Below are positions 12,724 through 25,647 of a stretch of 64,000 nt of DNA, one piece after another (position 1 is the stretch's first letter; each line of letters opens with the position of its first letter). The notes under the pieces were generated by a model, which was not told where the DNA came from, did not search any database, and worked only from the letters and a program-made list of their open reading frames with translations. A program made the translations under genes and the position numbers. The DNA comes from Oreocharis arfaki (lineage: Eukaryota > Chordata > Aves > Passeriformes > Paramythiidae): contig VZRR01010839.1 of assembly GCA_013398015.1 (NCBI GenBank), positions 417,992-481,991 of the forward strand. The letters are read 5' to 3'.

Positions 12724-14270
12724 GTTTATGCTGCTGTTTCCTAGTTTGGCTGGGTTTGCACTTTCGGCTGATCAGAACCTTTGGTGTCAGCAACTGGACA
12801 TGATTCTGGTGTTATCTCTCAAATTAATCTGTAATTTCTTACAATAATGTACTGTACTGAAACTGTTGCAAGACACAGGAAGTCTGTATTATGACCAAAC
12901 AATCATTAAAACCAGTCCAGAACAAAATGTGTTCTGCATTGTGACACACAAAAGAAATCCACAGGTCACTCCAAAAACTGGTTTTTGTCAACGAGGAAAT
13001 CCCTCTTCACCTCACCATCAATATTCTTCATTTCAATGACTTGTTACCCTTGCTTTTTCTATTAAAGCTAAGTATTTCCAAACTTTTTTGACTCAAGGCT
13101 TACCAAGCAATACAAAATTATTGGACATGCATTTACTGATAGCAAAAGTCACACTTGTTTGTCACACAAATACCACCAGTTTTAACAACAGTTAAATATT
13201 TCATCCTAACTACAAATCTTATCACAGATTATTTTCTTGAATCATAAAACTGTGTGAAAACTTAGAGAACTAAAAAAATCTCAACAGCATAAAAGAACAT
13301 ACACAAAATTATTTTTTATAGTAGGTAAAAAAATCCTCTTTTACTTAATCTTTTCATAATGGGAAACTTTTGAAAATGTTTAATTCTTCAATATAAACTT
13401 TACAGCAAAAACACCTGGACATCCTCTTGTCCATTACAAGATATTCTTGCATGTCTCTTAAAATCCCCTGTAAACATCATCTGGTATTATTCCTTAATAT
13501 TAGTTAATCAATTACAGCCTGGAAGTCTAGCAAAAAATAAAAAGGAGTACACAACATCATATTACAAAGGATGATAAAAGCATTCTAAAAGAACATATTG
13601 CTGAAGTTTTTACCCAGATTCTCTCATCCTTCTCCTTTTGTCATCTTACAAGTCTCATCTAGTGATCCCTTCACTCAAGGGAATACTACAAAGCTTCATT
13701 TTCCAATTCCTCCCCTTCTGTCTCCCACTGTGCTGAAGTCATGCTCGTCTTTCTATTTTTCTGCTACCCTTCTTTTCTGAACTGACTAGTCTCATTCACA
13801 AGCCCACTTTCATGGCTTTCCCCTATTCTGTCACTCTGTTCAGTACTGAGAAGTCAGCTCTGCCTCAAATTTGCTCCTTCCATTACTCACCTGTTAAGTT
13901 TTCAAACCTCTACTCTTTTCTCACATCCTGTGCTACTACAGGCAGGGCTGCCTCTAGCCCTCTGCAAGGCTGGCCTGTAAAACTCCTCTACATCACGATA
14001 CACAAAAAGAAATTATCAAGATATGCAAATACTGAGCTGACAACTGCTCTGACTTCCTGCCTTATATCAAAGACCAATTTCTTCAAGCAGAGGTTGACTT
14101 CTGGTTCTGAGTTTGTTGATGCTCATGCACTGGTATATGATTACAGCCCCGAAAAGTCTATTAGAGTAAGTAAAAAAATTACAGACTTAGCATTTCCATA
14201 TCCTACAACTGCACTCATTTTTAAGAGCAAACCAACCTTTTAGCAGAAGTGCTAATTAGACAAATTAGGG

Positions 14271-14854
14271 ACTGCATTAGACAAAGTTGCCAGGAGGTGC
14301 AGGGAGAGGAGTCATCCTTCCCTTCTGCTCCACACTGCTGAGGCTGCACCTGGAGTGCTGGATCCACTTCTGGGCTCCTCAGTACAAGAGACGTGGACAC
14401 ACCAGAGAGAGTTAACAAAGGGCCACAAAGATGATCAAGGGACTGGAGCACCTCTCCCATGAGGAAAGGCTGAGAGAGCTGGGACTCCTCAACCTCAAGA
14501 AGACAAAGCTCACTGGGGACCTCATCAGTCTGTGCAAATATCTCAAAGGAAGAGGCAAAGAGGATGAAGTCAGGCTCTTTTCAGCGGTGCCCAATGACAG
14601 GAGCAAAGGCAACGGGCATATAATGAAACAAAGGAGGTTTCCTGTGAACATCAGGAAACACTTTTTGTACCACAAGGCTGACCAAGCATTGGCACGAGCT
14701 ACACAGAGAGGTTGTGGAGTTTTCTTCCTTGGAGATATTCAAAAGCTGTCTGGACATGGTCCTGGGGAGCCAAACTTCAGTGACCCTGCTTAAGTAGGGG
14801 GGTTGGACAAGACCTCCACGGGTACCTGCCAACCTCAACCACTCTGTGATTCTG
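14271..14854 (+). mobile_element. CR1 LINE 3' fragment (end of RT ORF and 3' UTR)
   Basis: Contains GAGGCTGCACCTGGAGTGCT, the TTCTGGGCTCCTCAGTACAA block, CACAAAGATGATCAAGGGAC and CATGAGGAAAGGCTGAGAGA, ending CTCTGTGATTCTG, all hallmarks of the CR1 3' part. The remnant open frame (14431-14793) is the decayed C-terminal end of the reverse-transcriptase ORF. Antisense to STK3. The first 230 bp are very similar to 53764-53993, then the two copies diverge. Confidence 0.93.
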
Positions 14855-16164
14855 TTTTCTCAGCCCTGCTAATCAAAGATACTCCTGTTACTTTGAGATT
14901 TGAGGCACTTAACTTCTATACTTAGTGACAAGCAGTGTCTTGCTGTCTTTTTTACTCATAACCTGTTCCCTTATGGCACCACAAGAGTACGTGGCAGAAT
15001 TCCCACCTACGACAATGGTAACACAAATAACAGATTGCTGCCTCAGTCCTGGATTTGAGGTTCTCTTATACTAAATTCTAAATGAGGGGAAGTGTGGAGG
15101 GAAGGAGTGGCAGAGTGGGGAGTGCAGTGTTACGTTCTGACTTCTGTACCCGTGTAAGAACCATGAGGAGTTGCTAAATGCTTCTTCAGCTGAGGTGAAC
15201 CAAACTTGTGGTATACCCTTCCACGCAGCAGTGGGAGAGGGAGGTGTACACCACATCCTTAGCTGGCATGACTGTGCCTGGCAATACAATCTGAACCTCA
15301 GACTCAGTAATTAGATGTCATGCCTAGTTTCAGGTTAATGAAAAAGATATCATCAATGCCCAAGCATTTAACGTCTCCAGTTCAGAAGGCAATAGTACGG
15401 ATGAAAGCATGCTAGTAAAGACATTAGGTTTTTATGTCACCAGTAAATCAGTCTCCTCAGAAATCAACTATTCAATAAATCAAGCCACAAACATCAACTC
15501 TGCGTGTCAAATCACACAGAGGAAAATTTACTACCATAAAAAAGTAATCACAGCCTTCCCTGCCAGTTTATTACTGACTAAGCAAATACAATTCAGAATA
15601 AACCACCTCTATAAAAAGAAGCTATCAATATTCTTAGAACACACATTCTTAGAACAGAAAAAAAATGCAGCAAACCACACTGATTGTTTGAGATACAAAA
15701 GATTGCACAGAATCTGCTTGAAAAGTATTCCTATATATAGATCATCACATAATACTCTGTAACAAGCATTCTACAATTTGCTATAGGACAAACTGCATTT
15801 ACTGCACTGCTCTTTTCTGTTTGCTCAAAGCTGTAACATTCTCGTCTCCATCTTCTCTTTGTGCTCTTCCTGAATGACCCTGGTACACACTGTATGTGTG
15901 GCAATACACTTCTCTGAAGCATATTCTGCTGCACTGCACAAGACTAACCTGAAACAAATTATGTCGGGAAGAGTAATAATGCCAGGAACACAGACTTAAC
16001 ATTGCCAGACAATTCTAAACGCAACCTACTTATCACACTGTGCATGCTGAAAAGCTGCTGGCAGAGAAAAATCCACCATTTTGCAAGTATTCTGTTAAGT
16101 CCTTGGTTTCAACACACCAAGCAAGATCGTTTTCTAAACACCTTGCAGGTGTGTCCTATTAGGA

Positions 16165-16372
16165 GTCAAACAGGTGGTGTGGGGTCTGGCCAATCACTTG
16201 GAGAGGTGGTTGGACCAGGGACCAATGATCCCTGCCATAGACCAATGCAGGGATTATATAAGGCCTGCCTGTAATTAAATAAAAGAGGGTTTTTCATTTC
16301 CCTCAACCGGAGCTCTGACTTGGACCTCCTATTTTTTCTGCGTCGCCTGTGCTTCAACTGCAACATCACACA
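16165..16372 (+). mobile_element. LTR-like element with CCAAT, TATA and poly(A) signals (ends uncertain)
   Basis: Three CCAAT boxes (16190-16194, 16222-16226, 16242-16246), a TATA box TATATAAG at 16255-16262 and AATAAA at 16278-16283 lie within about 95 bp. A U5-like tail runs to about ...CATCACA at 16372. An 8-bp hairpin (16228-16235 with 16247-16254) sits directly before the TATA box. This order is that of a retroviral LTR on the + strand. I could not find a matching target duplication for any TG/CA pair, so the ends may be off or degraded. It could instead be a fragment or an old cellular retro-insertion. Confidence 0.55.
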
Positions 16373-16889
16373 ACCTGCTCCTCTCCTCAAACGTATGTTC
16401 ACAATGTCATCTGAAGAATGAGGTGCCACCACCATTTTCGTGCTACTTGGTTCAAACCACACTGCAATCACTACTTACTGAGTGTTGTGACTATTCTGTG
16501 TATTACACTTAACCAAAAAAACCTAAACAAACACCAAGCGAAGTGCCCTGAACTAAAACCTAAACCACTTGTCTAGAAGCCCACCTATGAAAGTGGAACC
16601 TTAAAGAATTCTGGGGTTTTTAATGTTAGTCTGAATAGCTGAAGTTGACACGGTTTCTTTTCCCACTTTTCTAGAAAAGCTTTTTACTAGGACATCTCAT
16701 GGAACAATGCTGAAAGCTGGCTCATACAGCATTACTCATAATTAAGAGTGGAATACTCAGAATTCATAGGATTAAAACCATACAGAAAAATGGTAAAAAA
16801 AAAGTATTTGAACACGACTACAGGAAGTAGGGGAAAACCAGCAACTTTTCTGTAAAGTATAGATGGCTATAGGAAAAATGGGTACACAC

Positions 16890-17015
16890 CGAATTTTCTT
16901 CCTCCTCCTCTAGTTCTCTCTGCTGTTCCTCATGTCGCTTTGCCTTTATCTCCATAGCTTCGGTGATCAGGTCCCTTAAAATTGAAACTGGCTTAGCATT
17001 CTTAATAAATGTATG
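16890..17015 (-). CDS. STK3: STK3 (MST2) internal exon: end of kinase domain and start of linker
   Basis: Encodes 42 codons, HTFIKNAKPVS to LEEEEENS, corresponding to human residues 275-316. It closes the kinase domain and begins the Glu-rich, probably helical linker (RHEEQQRELEEEEE). FIKNAKPVSILRD is diagnostic for STK3; STK4 has FVRSAKGVSILRD. The second residue is Thr (codon ACA), where human STK3, STK4 and most STE20 kinases have Pro in an HPF motif. The acceptor is CAG at 17018-17016, after a long pyrimidine tract (C/T run at 17019-17029 as read on the minus strand). The donor is GTGTGT at 16889-16884, weaker than the other donors. Phase is 0/0. It is 1.9 kb downstream of the previous exon on the minus strand. 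Confidence 0.95.
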
Positions 17016-18938
17016 CTGGGGAAAAAAAAATCATTAAAATATGTAGTATCATTATAGCAGTTGTGCTTTAGATTCAATTACAAGTCCTATTCAACACCAC
17101 AGATTCCAGTACATTACGCAATAATCAAAATCTATACCAACACAACATATGATATCTTTCAACTGCTTCAAATCTGAAATTTTACTTTAACTATTTTTAA
17201 TAAATATTTATTTATTTGCAGTTATTTTTAATAACTGTAAGCCTTGGGAAATGTAATCACTTAACAACTGTTTTATAATTGAGGATAGAATTTTCCAAAG
17301 AAAACACGGAGTAAGTTGTAAACAGAGTAATGATGATCCGACACAGAAAACCAAACGTTTTCAGATATTCAGGTTCAAAAGTTAATTAATCTTAACAAAT
17401 AGAGAACATAAATTAGTGGCTCTAACCAGAGCATCTATGGCTGCTTACTTCAACAAACCTATACTTTAAATGTCATAAAATATTTCTTGATCTATGATGC
17501 TGAAATGTGGAACCAGTGAAAAAAAATACCGTACATTTAGCAGGAAGTTTAATTTTTAATTCAAGGTCATTTAAAACATCACTTCTTCATTTAAGACAAT
17601 GGGTATGATATCATTTGCACATTTTGCTGCCTAATAAATACCTGCTGCTAGAAAAAATCTGATTTTTGCATCATTATATGCAAATACAGTTTAGGTAAAC
17701 ACATCTAAGCACCTCAGAAATATATTATTAAATATTTTAAAATTGTTCCAGGAAGAACAGAATTGATGAAGCCTCGTGGTCCTACACCTATTATCTATAT
17801 TCTCCCTTGATATATTAATTCAATTAAATTCTCTTTTTCATTCCACGACCTCTCCTCACAAGCAGTACTTTCATTCCCATTCAAACATATTCACAGCACC
17901 TCCAGCTCCATCACATATGCTCCAAATTCCATCTGGGGAAAAAGACAACACAGACTCCTGATGAACGCAGTATTTGGTTTTCTGGTCAATAAGCACACGG
18001 AAAGAAAATGCACACTGAAGATTTTTTTTGTTTGTTTCTCCTTACTTGCCCACATTAATGCAATTCTCTTCTATCCGGCTGCTGGTATTCAGCTAACCAT
18101 AGAAACTTCAAATCTTGAAGGTCTCAAGTACTGATTCATATATCACACAGACACTCATAACTTCCAATTTTTACTTACCTTGTGGTCTACATTTTGGTGT
18201 TTTGCAAGGTATAAAATTAAATATCCACAACATGATCTATGAATTTGACGGATCTATTACCAAAAACTACTTTGCTAAATTCTTGTTTTCCTTGTAGAGG
18301 CGCTCACTGGAATTTAAATTTTAATAGCTGATGTGGCTAGCTCAACACAGAATAAATCTAGTAGCAGAGTCGTACTTTGCAAGAGCCTGGCATACCCTGC
18401 CTTGCTCCAAAGGTCCACACTGACAACTGTGGCTCACATATGAAAGTGCCCACTTGGTTTAACTCAGCCCAAGAACAAACTCATTATCCTGTCCATCTGC
18501 ATCACACCCTTCTAGGACACACAGCCACCTGCCTGTTTCATCTGACATGACCAGAAGGAAAGACTGAACATACTCCATGCATGGCCCACACGGAGGGGTA
18601 ACCTGGGCTCAATTCTTTTACTAAACACTTGTCTAAATCCTGAGATCTACTGAGGGCCTCTAACCACAAAGCAAGGATCCAATTTTAATAGCAAGAACCA
18701 GTCCCAAACTATTTAAAGAGCAATGAATTTTCAGGAGCAGCAAGAAGAAAAATAAAATGGGGGCAGAGACACAGGAGCTGACAGAGAAAGGACCACAAAG
18801 TGAAAAAGAAATACGGCATAATAATAGTTAAAGATTTTCCCTCACAAATTGTCACAACACTTTGAGTTTGAGGAAAAAACAAAAAATCAAACAAACAAAC
18901 AAAAAAAGTGCCTTTCCTCAGTAACTTAAAATACTGAC
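17016..18938 (-). other. STK3: STK3 intron (1.9 kb)
   Basis: Complete intron with GTCAGT donor and CAG acceptor. AT-rich, with an AT-dense patch near 17180-17235 and a (CAAA)n run near 18890-18903. No recognised repeat family or RNA gene. Confidence 0.92.
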
Positions 18939-19076
18939 CTGTAGCAGCTGGGTTGCTGTAGCTCTTTGTTCAGGATTTTTCACTAAGCATTTCTTCACAA
19001 AATCTGTGAATTCATCAGACCAGAGCTCTGGCTTCCGGAAGGTTGGAGGGGGATTTGTAGGAATCATAAAAATAGC
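18939..19076 (-). CDS. STK3: STK3 (MST2) internal exon: kinase C-lobe
   Basis: Encodes 46 codons, AIFMIPTNPPPTF to ATQLLQ, corresponding to human residues 229-274. This is the C-lobe after the G-helix and ends with the conserved RATATQLLQ helix. VKKCLVKNPEQRA matches STK3; STK4 has VKQCLVKSPEQ. The human WSDDFT reads WSDEFT here, a conservative change. The acceptor is TAG at 19079-19077 and the donor is GTCAGT at 18938-18933, phase 0/0. The exon joins in frame to HPMR of the exon at 49782, giving HPMR-AIFMI as in the mammalian protein, across a 30.7 kb intron. The exon is too short and start-less to stand out as an open reading frame. It was found by reading the reverse strand for the expected C-lobe sequence. 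Confidence 0.96.
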
Positions 19077-22000
19077 CTAGATAAAAATCAAACAATAGCA
19101 AGTCTAAACAAAACACATTACCACACCAGCTGAAGCCAAGTTAAAAAAAAGAAATTGCTCTATCCACCTTTCTTATCAGGCTAAGAATCTGGAAGACAAA
19201 TTCTAAGTATGCAAGGATTTCTACTCAGATCAAGATTCAGGAAGTAAATCCATCTGCTATTAATGCAGCTACTTCCCATTAGATTTTCTTTATTTAAACT
19301 GCACCCGATTGAGCACAAGATTCCTCATTTCATCTATTGCTGTTCATCAATCTGAAGAAATGGTTATATTCTTTCAGAAATTCTTAGCAGAAACTCCAGC
19401 ACTGCTTGGTTAAATACACATATAAAGTTGCTGTGAACAGCAAAGCTCACCTTCTCCTAAGTGCATTTAGTTTTATATGAGAATTGCTTAGGAAATTTGG
19501 GAGGATTACTATTTCTTTTTGCATTTATAATTCATCAGATGGAGCTTTAAAACTTGCTTGTCCAAGTAGGATTTAGATACATATGCTAAAAGACCTACGG
19601 CAACACTAAAAGATGGCATAAATAAAATAATCAAGTAACTAGTCTTACAGTACTGAGAACTGACATGAAATTGAAAAGGCACCATTTTACCTATATAACA
19701 GAAATTTATTCTGTTGAGAACCATATGCAGACAGATTTTTCAACCAGGAAAAAATACTCATGCTATACAAAAAAATGTTTGTCATACTTGAGATTATATA
19801 TATATTCTGCCTTTTTTTATATGATTATTTCCAGGTTTTCCTCTAGATATAAATTCACACTTGTAACTGAGGGAAAAAAAGCCATACAACTCTGACAGAT
19901 TACTGCAAAATAATGAAAAATTTTGAACTTCTGTATGTAATAAATGCATCCAATATCATCATTTAAGACTTACACGTGATAGCAACACACTATTCAGAGC
20001 TAGGTCTATCGACAAGAACAACAGGCCATTATTTTCTTCTAAACCCAGGTTGAATTCAACCACATTTTCCAAAGTCACAGAGAGTAAAAGTTCTTCATTT
20101 GTTTTTCTACAAGCATAGCAAGAAATACATACTCAGAAAAGGACAAAAAACTGATTCTGCAAACTTTTAAAGTATTAGAAGCACTAGAAGCTTCAGTCTG
20201 TGTCTGAAACATAGGGAGAAGGCAGAAAGAACTTCATGAGATTTTATCCATAGCTTCTAAAGAAGACTGACTGGCCTTGAAAGTTGGCTGAACTCATTCA
20301 AACCCTCATTAGAAAACTTTTCTCATACTCTGAAGGAAAGTGGAATCCATGCAAAATTATGTAAGAACTGTTTACTATCATTTTAATGAAAAATTAATTC
20401 AGTACTGAATAGTTTCTTGAATTCAAATACTTAAATGTTTACAAAACTTCCCATTTTGTTTAATAAAAATGTATGCTACAACAGCAGCTTTATATTTTCA
20501 GTGGGCAGCCGTGCCAAACAAGTATACAGACTCATATAGGAAACACGGCACTCAGTAACTGGCCTTATCTACTCCAGTTCTGATGCAAGATTAATTGTAA
20601 GTATAAGTGAAGCGCTTCTGGCAAAAAGCAGTGGCTAAAAAATTCAGCTGTTTCTGTCCTTGAAATTAATGATCTCTTCTGAACTTTGAACTGATGACTT
20701 TTGATCTTATCTTCAGCTGCTCTTAACAGCTAACTCTGCAGCAGCTATTGAAAACACACAGCTGTAACAGAAGACTACCAACTTCTGTTTATGTGGTGTC
20801 AAAATAGGTACCTCCTGTTTGATCATAAACATTGACCTCTCTCCCCACAGGTAAGCAAAGATAAGTTAGAGTCCTACTTGCTCCACAGTTCTGGGAAAAA
20901 TGTTTGCCTTGGCCAACTATTTTCACCAAATACACAGCAGTTAGGAACCACAGCACAGAACTGACTTCTTTGTCATTTAAAAGACAATGAGAAGAAAGAG
21001 GGAATTAATGAATCATTCTTTCATGGCAGGCAACAAAAGCCACAAAAGGAGCTATTCAAGTGTTAGAGTCCTAAATCCACATTCATGCTTTGTCAGTTTG
21101 TTGAAAATACCTACTTCAGAAATATGTATATTTATGTAATGCTTGAACTGTAGACTTTTTAAATTCTACTCTATCACATGAGCTATATTAGCTGAAAAGA
21201 AAAACTAGATGATGCATTTTTGTAATACAAGAAAACATACAGAACCTACTTATTCCAAATGTTTACTCCAACTTGGTACTTATGCCACGCACTTGCTAGC
21301 ATGTACCTCTCCCTCCAGCTTTTAGCACTTCATTCTATTAACCAGCCCAAAATTCTGGTTTTCAGTTCCATATTCCCTCTCTACTACCTAATTTTGGCTT
21401 GCCTATTTCTCTGCAGAAAAGTTAAGCGCCCTTCCTCTTTCAAAACAGTCTATGATTTAGCTTTCAACTACTTTGTTTCCTTCTAAGAGGCCTGAAAAGC
21501 AGTCACTGGAGAATTATAAAGCTAGTCCCAAATCTCCAGGAATAAAAACAAAACACTTATCTGACAGGAACTTATTCCTCATTTTTGCATCCACCTCTTG
21601 TCAAAAAAAGTCATTTCTACCTTAAAATAACTGTATATTATTTTAAAACAAAACAAAGCTATTTCAATCACTCTGGGTGCCAATGGAAGCAGGAAATACT
21701 TGGTTTTTTTCATGCTTCTTTCATCTTACCTTAGATTTCTCCAGTCCCTGTGTTTTCCCAAACTATTACTTGAAGTACTTTTTTTTGCCTCCACTCCACT
21801 TGTAATTTTCTCAGAAGTTTCCCACAGCTATTTGTTTTAGTTTAGCTCTCACAGTAGGGCTCAGGACAGTGCTCATACAGCCAGCGTTAGGCAAATGTTG
21901 ATTAAAAGAAACACCAAATATAAGCTACAGTCCACCCAATTACATGGGCTGAACTGGCAGTACCAACTGCAGGAAATGTTAGGAGGAAATCGGCCAACAG

Positions 22001-24582
22001 AGGGGGCAGGCTCTGACATGTAAAAGAGCTGGGGCTAATTCTTTTCCCTCTCCCGCCTTCAATATCACCTTCCACATTTCCTTACATTTCTCAGACAAAC
22101 TGACAAATCTCACACCAGTAACACATCAAATAAACAACCAAAGAATTAGACTGTATGACTCAGTCTTCAGTTTTAACCATTCAATCATCTTTAAATAGAG
22201 AAAGAAATCTCTAAAGCTACAAGAAGGATCAGCTTAATCTGCATTTGTCTTCATCTGCCTATAATACAGAGCTCATTCCAAATCTGTCCTGAACTGGCCC
22301 TTCTACCTCTGAACCTTGAGCCCAATTCTATTTTGAATCCTCTTTCACACACTGGTCAGAGGCAAACCCTTCACCTTACAGTGAAACCAGAATTCAAGAC
22401 AGATTATAATATATGTATGACAAAAGAGGAGGGGAAGATAAAATCATCCAGGGCAGCTTTTGGGGCCACTTCTGAATTGGGCACTGGACAACACAGTTTC
22501 TACCATACCTGTTGCCTGGTAGCACTTCCCTGCTCAATCACCAGCAGTTACAGCTAAGCTGAATACCAGACTGAGAACCAGGTCTTAAATGAGAGCAGAA
22601 CTGCGCAAGCCAGCCCAGGATTTCCTTTTTATTATTCTTAAAGGGCCTAGTATTTTAAATTAAGTCCAGGCTCAAAACGGGGCGGGGGGAGGTGGTTTCC
22701 ATGAAGGCTCTTTTACGGACAATTTTATTGGCGTGAAAATGTAATTATGGTGATGATGATGAATTAGGAAACGCCAAAAGAAACTGAGATGCTCATATAC
22801 CACACATGGAAATTCCTAATCAGAAAACCCTTGCAGCTCATTCTTCTTGTCAGTCAGGGTAATATATCTGTATTTCACACAGCCCATGAACACATTAAGT
22901 GATCAACAGCAATTTCGTAGAGGTACCGTGTCTTCTGGCTCTTAGCTCCTTGAATAACTTATCTCTATTACTTAGCTGAAATAAGTTACTTGTAATAAAA
23001 AGCAGAAAATCTACCCAGTACCATAAACGCTACTGAAGAGGACAACAGAGACTTCTATATTGTGGTGATTTTATCATTTTCATGCTGTGAAGCTCCATTG
23101 CTAGAATGTATAGAGAAAAACTTTTTAATAAACAGGGTAAGGATACATGACATCAGTTTGTGACTTCACAGCTTTTGCTGCCACAATTATACTACTTAGT
23201 TTTAGCAATCTACTGTAGGAAACAAACATCAAAACACATTAAACTCAGTAACACATTTCAGAGTACAAAAACCTGTTTGAGGCTGGAGGAGTTAAATACT
23301 GAGTACTGTAAAATTTCAATAACTTTGGAAAAAAAGAATCATCTGAAAGACACATTTTTCTCCTCTTTGTGATACATAGAACCTCCCTCCTTTCTTGAAT
23401 AGTCATCAAAAAGACTATTAAAACACCATTAATTTTTCAGTTACACAATTCATAAGCTGTCTAAAAATGAAACATCAGCACAGAGAAGGGTGAAATACTA
23501 GCAGGTTCTACACTGGGTTTGCTTTGTTGAGCATTTTTTCTTGGTGCGGCTTTTGGAGGGGGTTTTGTTTGTTTCATTTTTATTAATTCAGAACTAGGAC
23601 ATTGCAACACAGTGAAAAATAAAGTTACTGAAAAACACCTTGTGTTTAAAGTCAAGGAAGTTGGTTCACAATCTGCGTCATAAGAGATAAGAGATGTATT
23701 TGTTAGAAGCACCCTAAAAATCACTGCTTCCTCCTCCCATCAGCAAACACAGACAGTGATGAAGATCATTTAGTCTACTCACACCTTTTGTGCAGAGCTA
23801 CAAACAGGTCCATACCTATCACATACCTGATCCAAGCTGATTCTTACTAGAATTATCAACACGGAATTAATGATAGGAACAGGTAAGTGAAGCTTTAGTT
23901 CAGAGAAGTTCTAGACAAACAATAATTGACATAAAACTTTTAATCCTTATGAGGGGAAATATGTGTGACATTTAACATGCAATTCTACTGTGCTCACTTC
24001 GATAGTTTTTGTAATGGCCACTGATTAAACCGTGTACACAATACCACATAAGGTTAAAATTACATTTAAATTAATTTATTATAAAATTACATATATTAAC
24101 ACTACGAGCATTTGGAAAATAAAATAAAACACCAAATGGAAAAAAAACCCAAACTAAATAAAATGAACAACACCTCTTACCAGTGGCTTAACAACCATTT
24201 ACTGTCATAAGCTTCCCTCTGGAATAGTGACCTTTGCTGATCAAATCAAAGTATGACTCACTTAAGATGTAAAGTAATAAAGTAATAAACACAGAGAAAA
24301 GATACATAATGGAAAGACTATTCACATGATTAACAGCAAAGATGGGTTACTGAAAGATAAGACATTTACATTGACTTGTATATTTATTATTGCTAGTAAG
24401 CTCATAACATTTTGACAGCATTACAACAGGTCAAGAATGTAAAGATACTAATCTCAAACATTTTGCAACAGTAAGTGCAATTGCAAATCTATTGAAAAGA
24501 ATCAACCCTTGCCTTGTTAGCATCATCATGCAACAGAACAGTGCCTTGAGATTCACCTCTGAATTTACTCTTCCTACTAAGG

Positions 24583-24641
24583 TGTGAACTGGACTAATGA
24601 TCCCACGGGTCCCTTCCAAATCAACATATTCTTTGATTCTA
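24583..24641 (+). mobile_element. Short CR1 3' end
   Basis: The order ACTGGACTAATGATCCCACG, GGTCCCTTCCAAATCAACAT and TTTGATTCTA matches a CR1 3' terminus. Only about 60 bp is recognisable and the upstream boundary is unclear. Confidence 0.65.
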
Positions 24642-25647
24642 AAAAAGTGCTTTAAATTTAAAAAAAACATTACAGATTATTTGTTATGTGACAACAGCTC
24701 AAAGAAGTTAGCATTCTAAGGCCACAAGTTCATTCAGTTTGGGGTTTCTCATACCAGGTTTCAAACATGCTTACTTAGAAAACTGATTTTTAAATCCCAC
24801 CACATTTCCTAACTTTAAACGTCTACCGTATCTTCCACTGGTATACTTAAAAGACAGAATTTACTGCACTGGCTGCTATCCAGTTATCAAGACAAAGAGT
24901 AAGCTCCCCCTGCTAACTCAGCTAAAAATATCATGCCCTCTGCATATATGCCTGTTCATTATCAAACCATTTGGTCAGATGAGTAACAAAAATATTTATT
25001 ACCACTAATCTTTTCACAGAACTATCACCTCAGCATGCTGCCTTTCTGACAGTTAATTCATTTAAGAGTTTATCCATTTCTTTTTTCATTTTTCAAAGTT
25101 TCTTGAACTCTTATAACCCATCATTTGTACAATCCAAAAATATCTGAAAGCTATTCAACAAATGACTTAATGGAGTTGTATGCAAACAAAGAACTTCGTT
25201 TATCTGCACTGAGCTCCTTGTATTTGTTTCTTTCTTCTCCCTCTCTCTTCAAGCCCAGCACACCGATCAATATTTCTCCAGCTTTTCTTCTAACATACTT
25301 AAATAACTCCCTTTTATTTGGGAAACTCTTCATTACTTTTTCCTGTAGTTTTTTACTATTATCTTGTCCCAACTTTCCATCTTCTACTTTAAAATGGAAC
25401 AGTTTGAGTTTCTCTGTCCAATTCAGTAGTGCTATTTTGATTTCCTGAACTTAGCTCTTCAACACAAAATATTCCCGAATTCTGCCATTCAAGTGAACAT
25501 TGTCCTTTTATTACGGATGTAACCTTCAAGTTCCCATTTCATCTGCAAGGTGCAAGTCATTAATGTCAGTGATGTTTCAAGAGAAGACACAGTCAGCAAC
25601 CTGCTCCTCAAAATTCTTCCCTCCTTCAACTTAGATCACAAGCCTTG

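Larger units (their letters stand above)
5446..16889 (-). other. STK3: STK3 intron (11.4 kb)
   Basis: Complete intron with GTGTGT donor and TAG acceptor. It contains CR1 pieces at 6627-6766, 12401-12723 and 14271-14854, an LTR-like element at about 16165-16372, and a candidate CTCF site at 9296-9310. The remaining sequence (about 6770-12400 and 12730-14270) shows no gene or recognised repeat. The 143-codon open frame at 13812-14243 has no domain and is taken as chance. Confidence 0.9.

Noticed and set aside
13812..14243. 143-codon open frame on the + strand
   Set aside because: No domain, Ser/Thr/Phe-rich content typical of pyrimidine-rich intron, no splice or start context, and it runs up to the CR1 fragment.
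14431..14793. 120-codon open frame that could be called a gene
   Set aside because: It is the decayed end of the CR1 reverse-transcriptase ORF.
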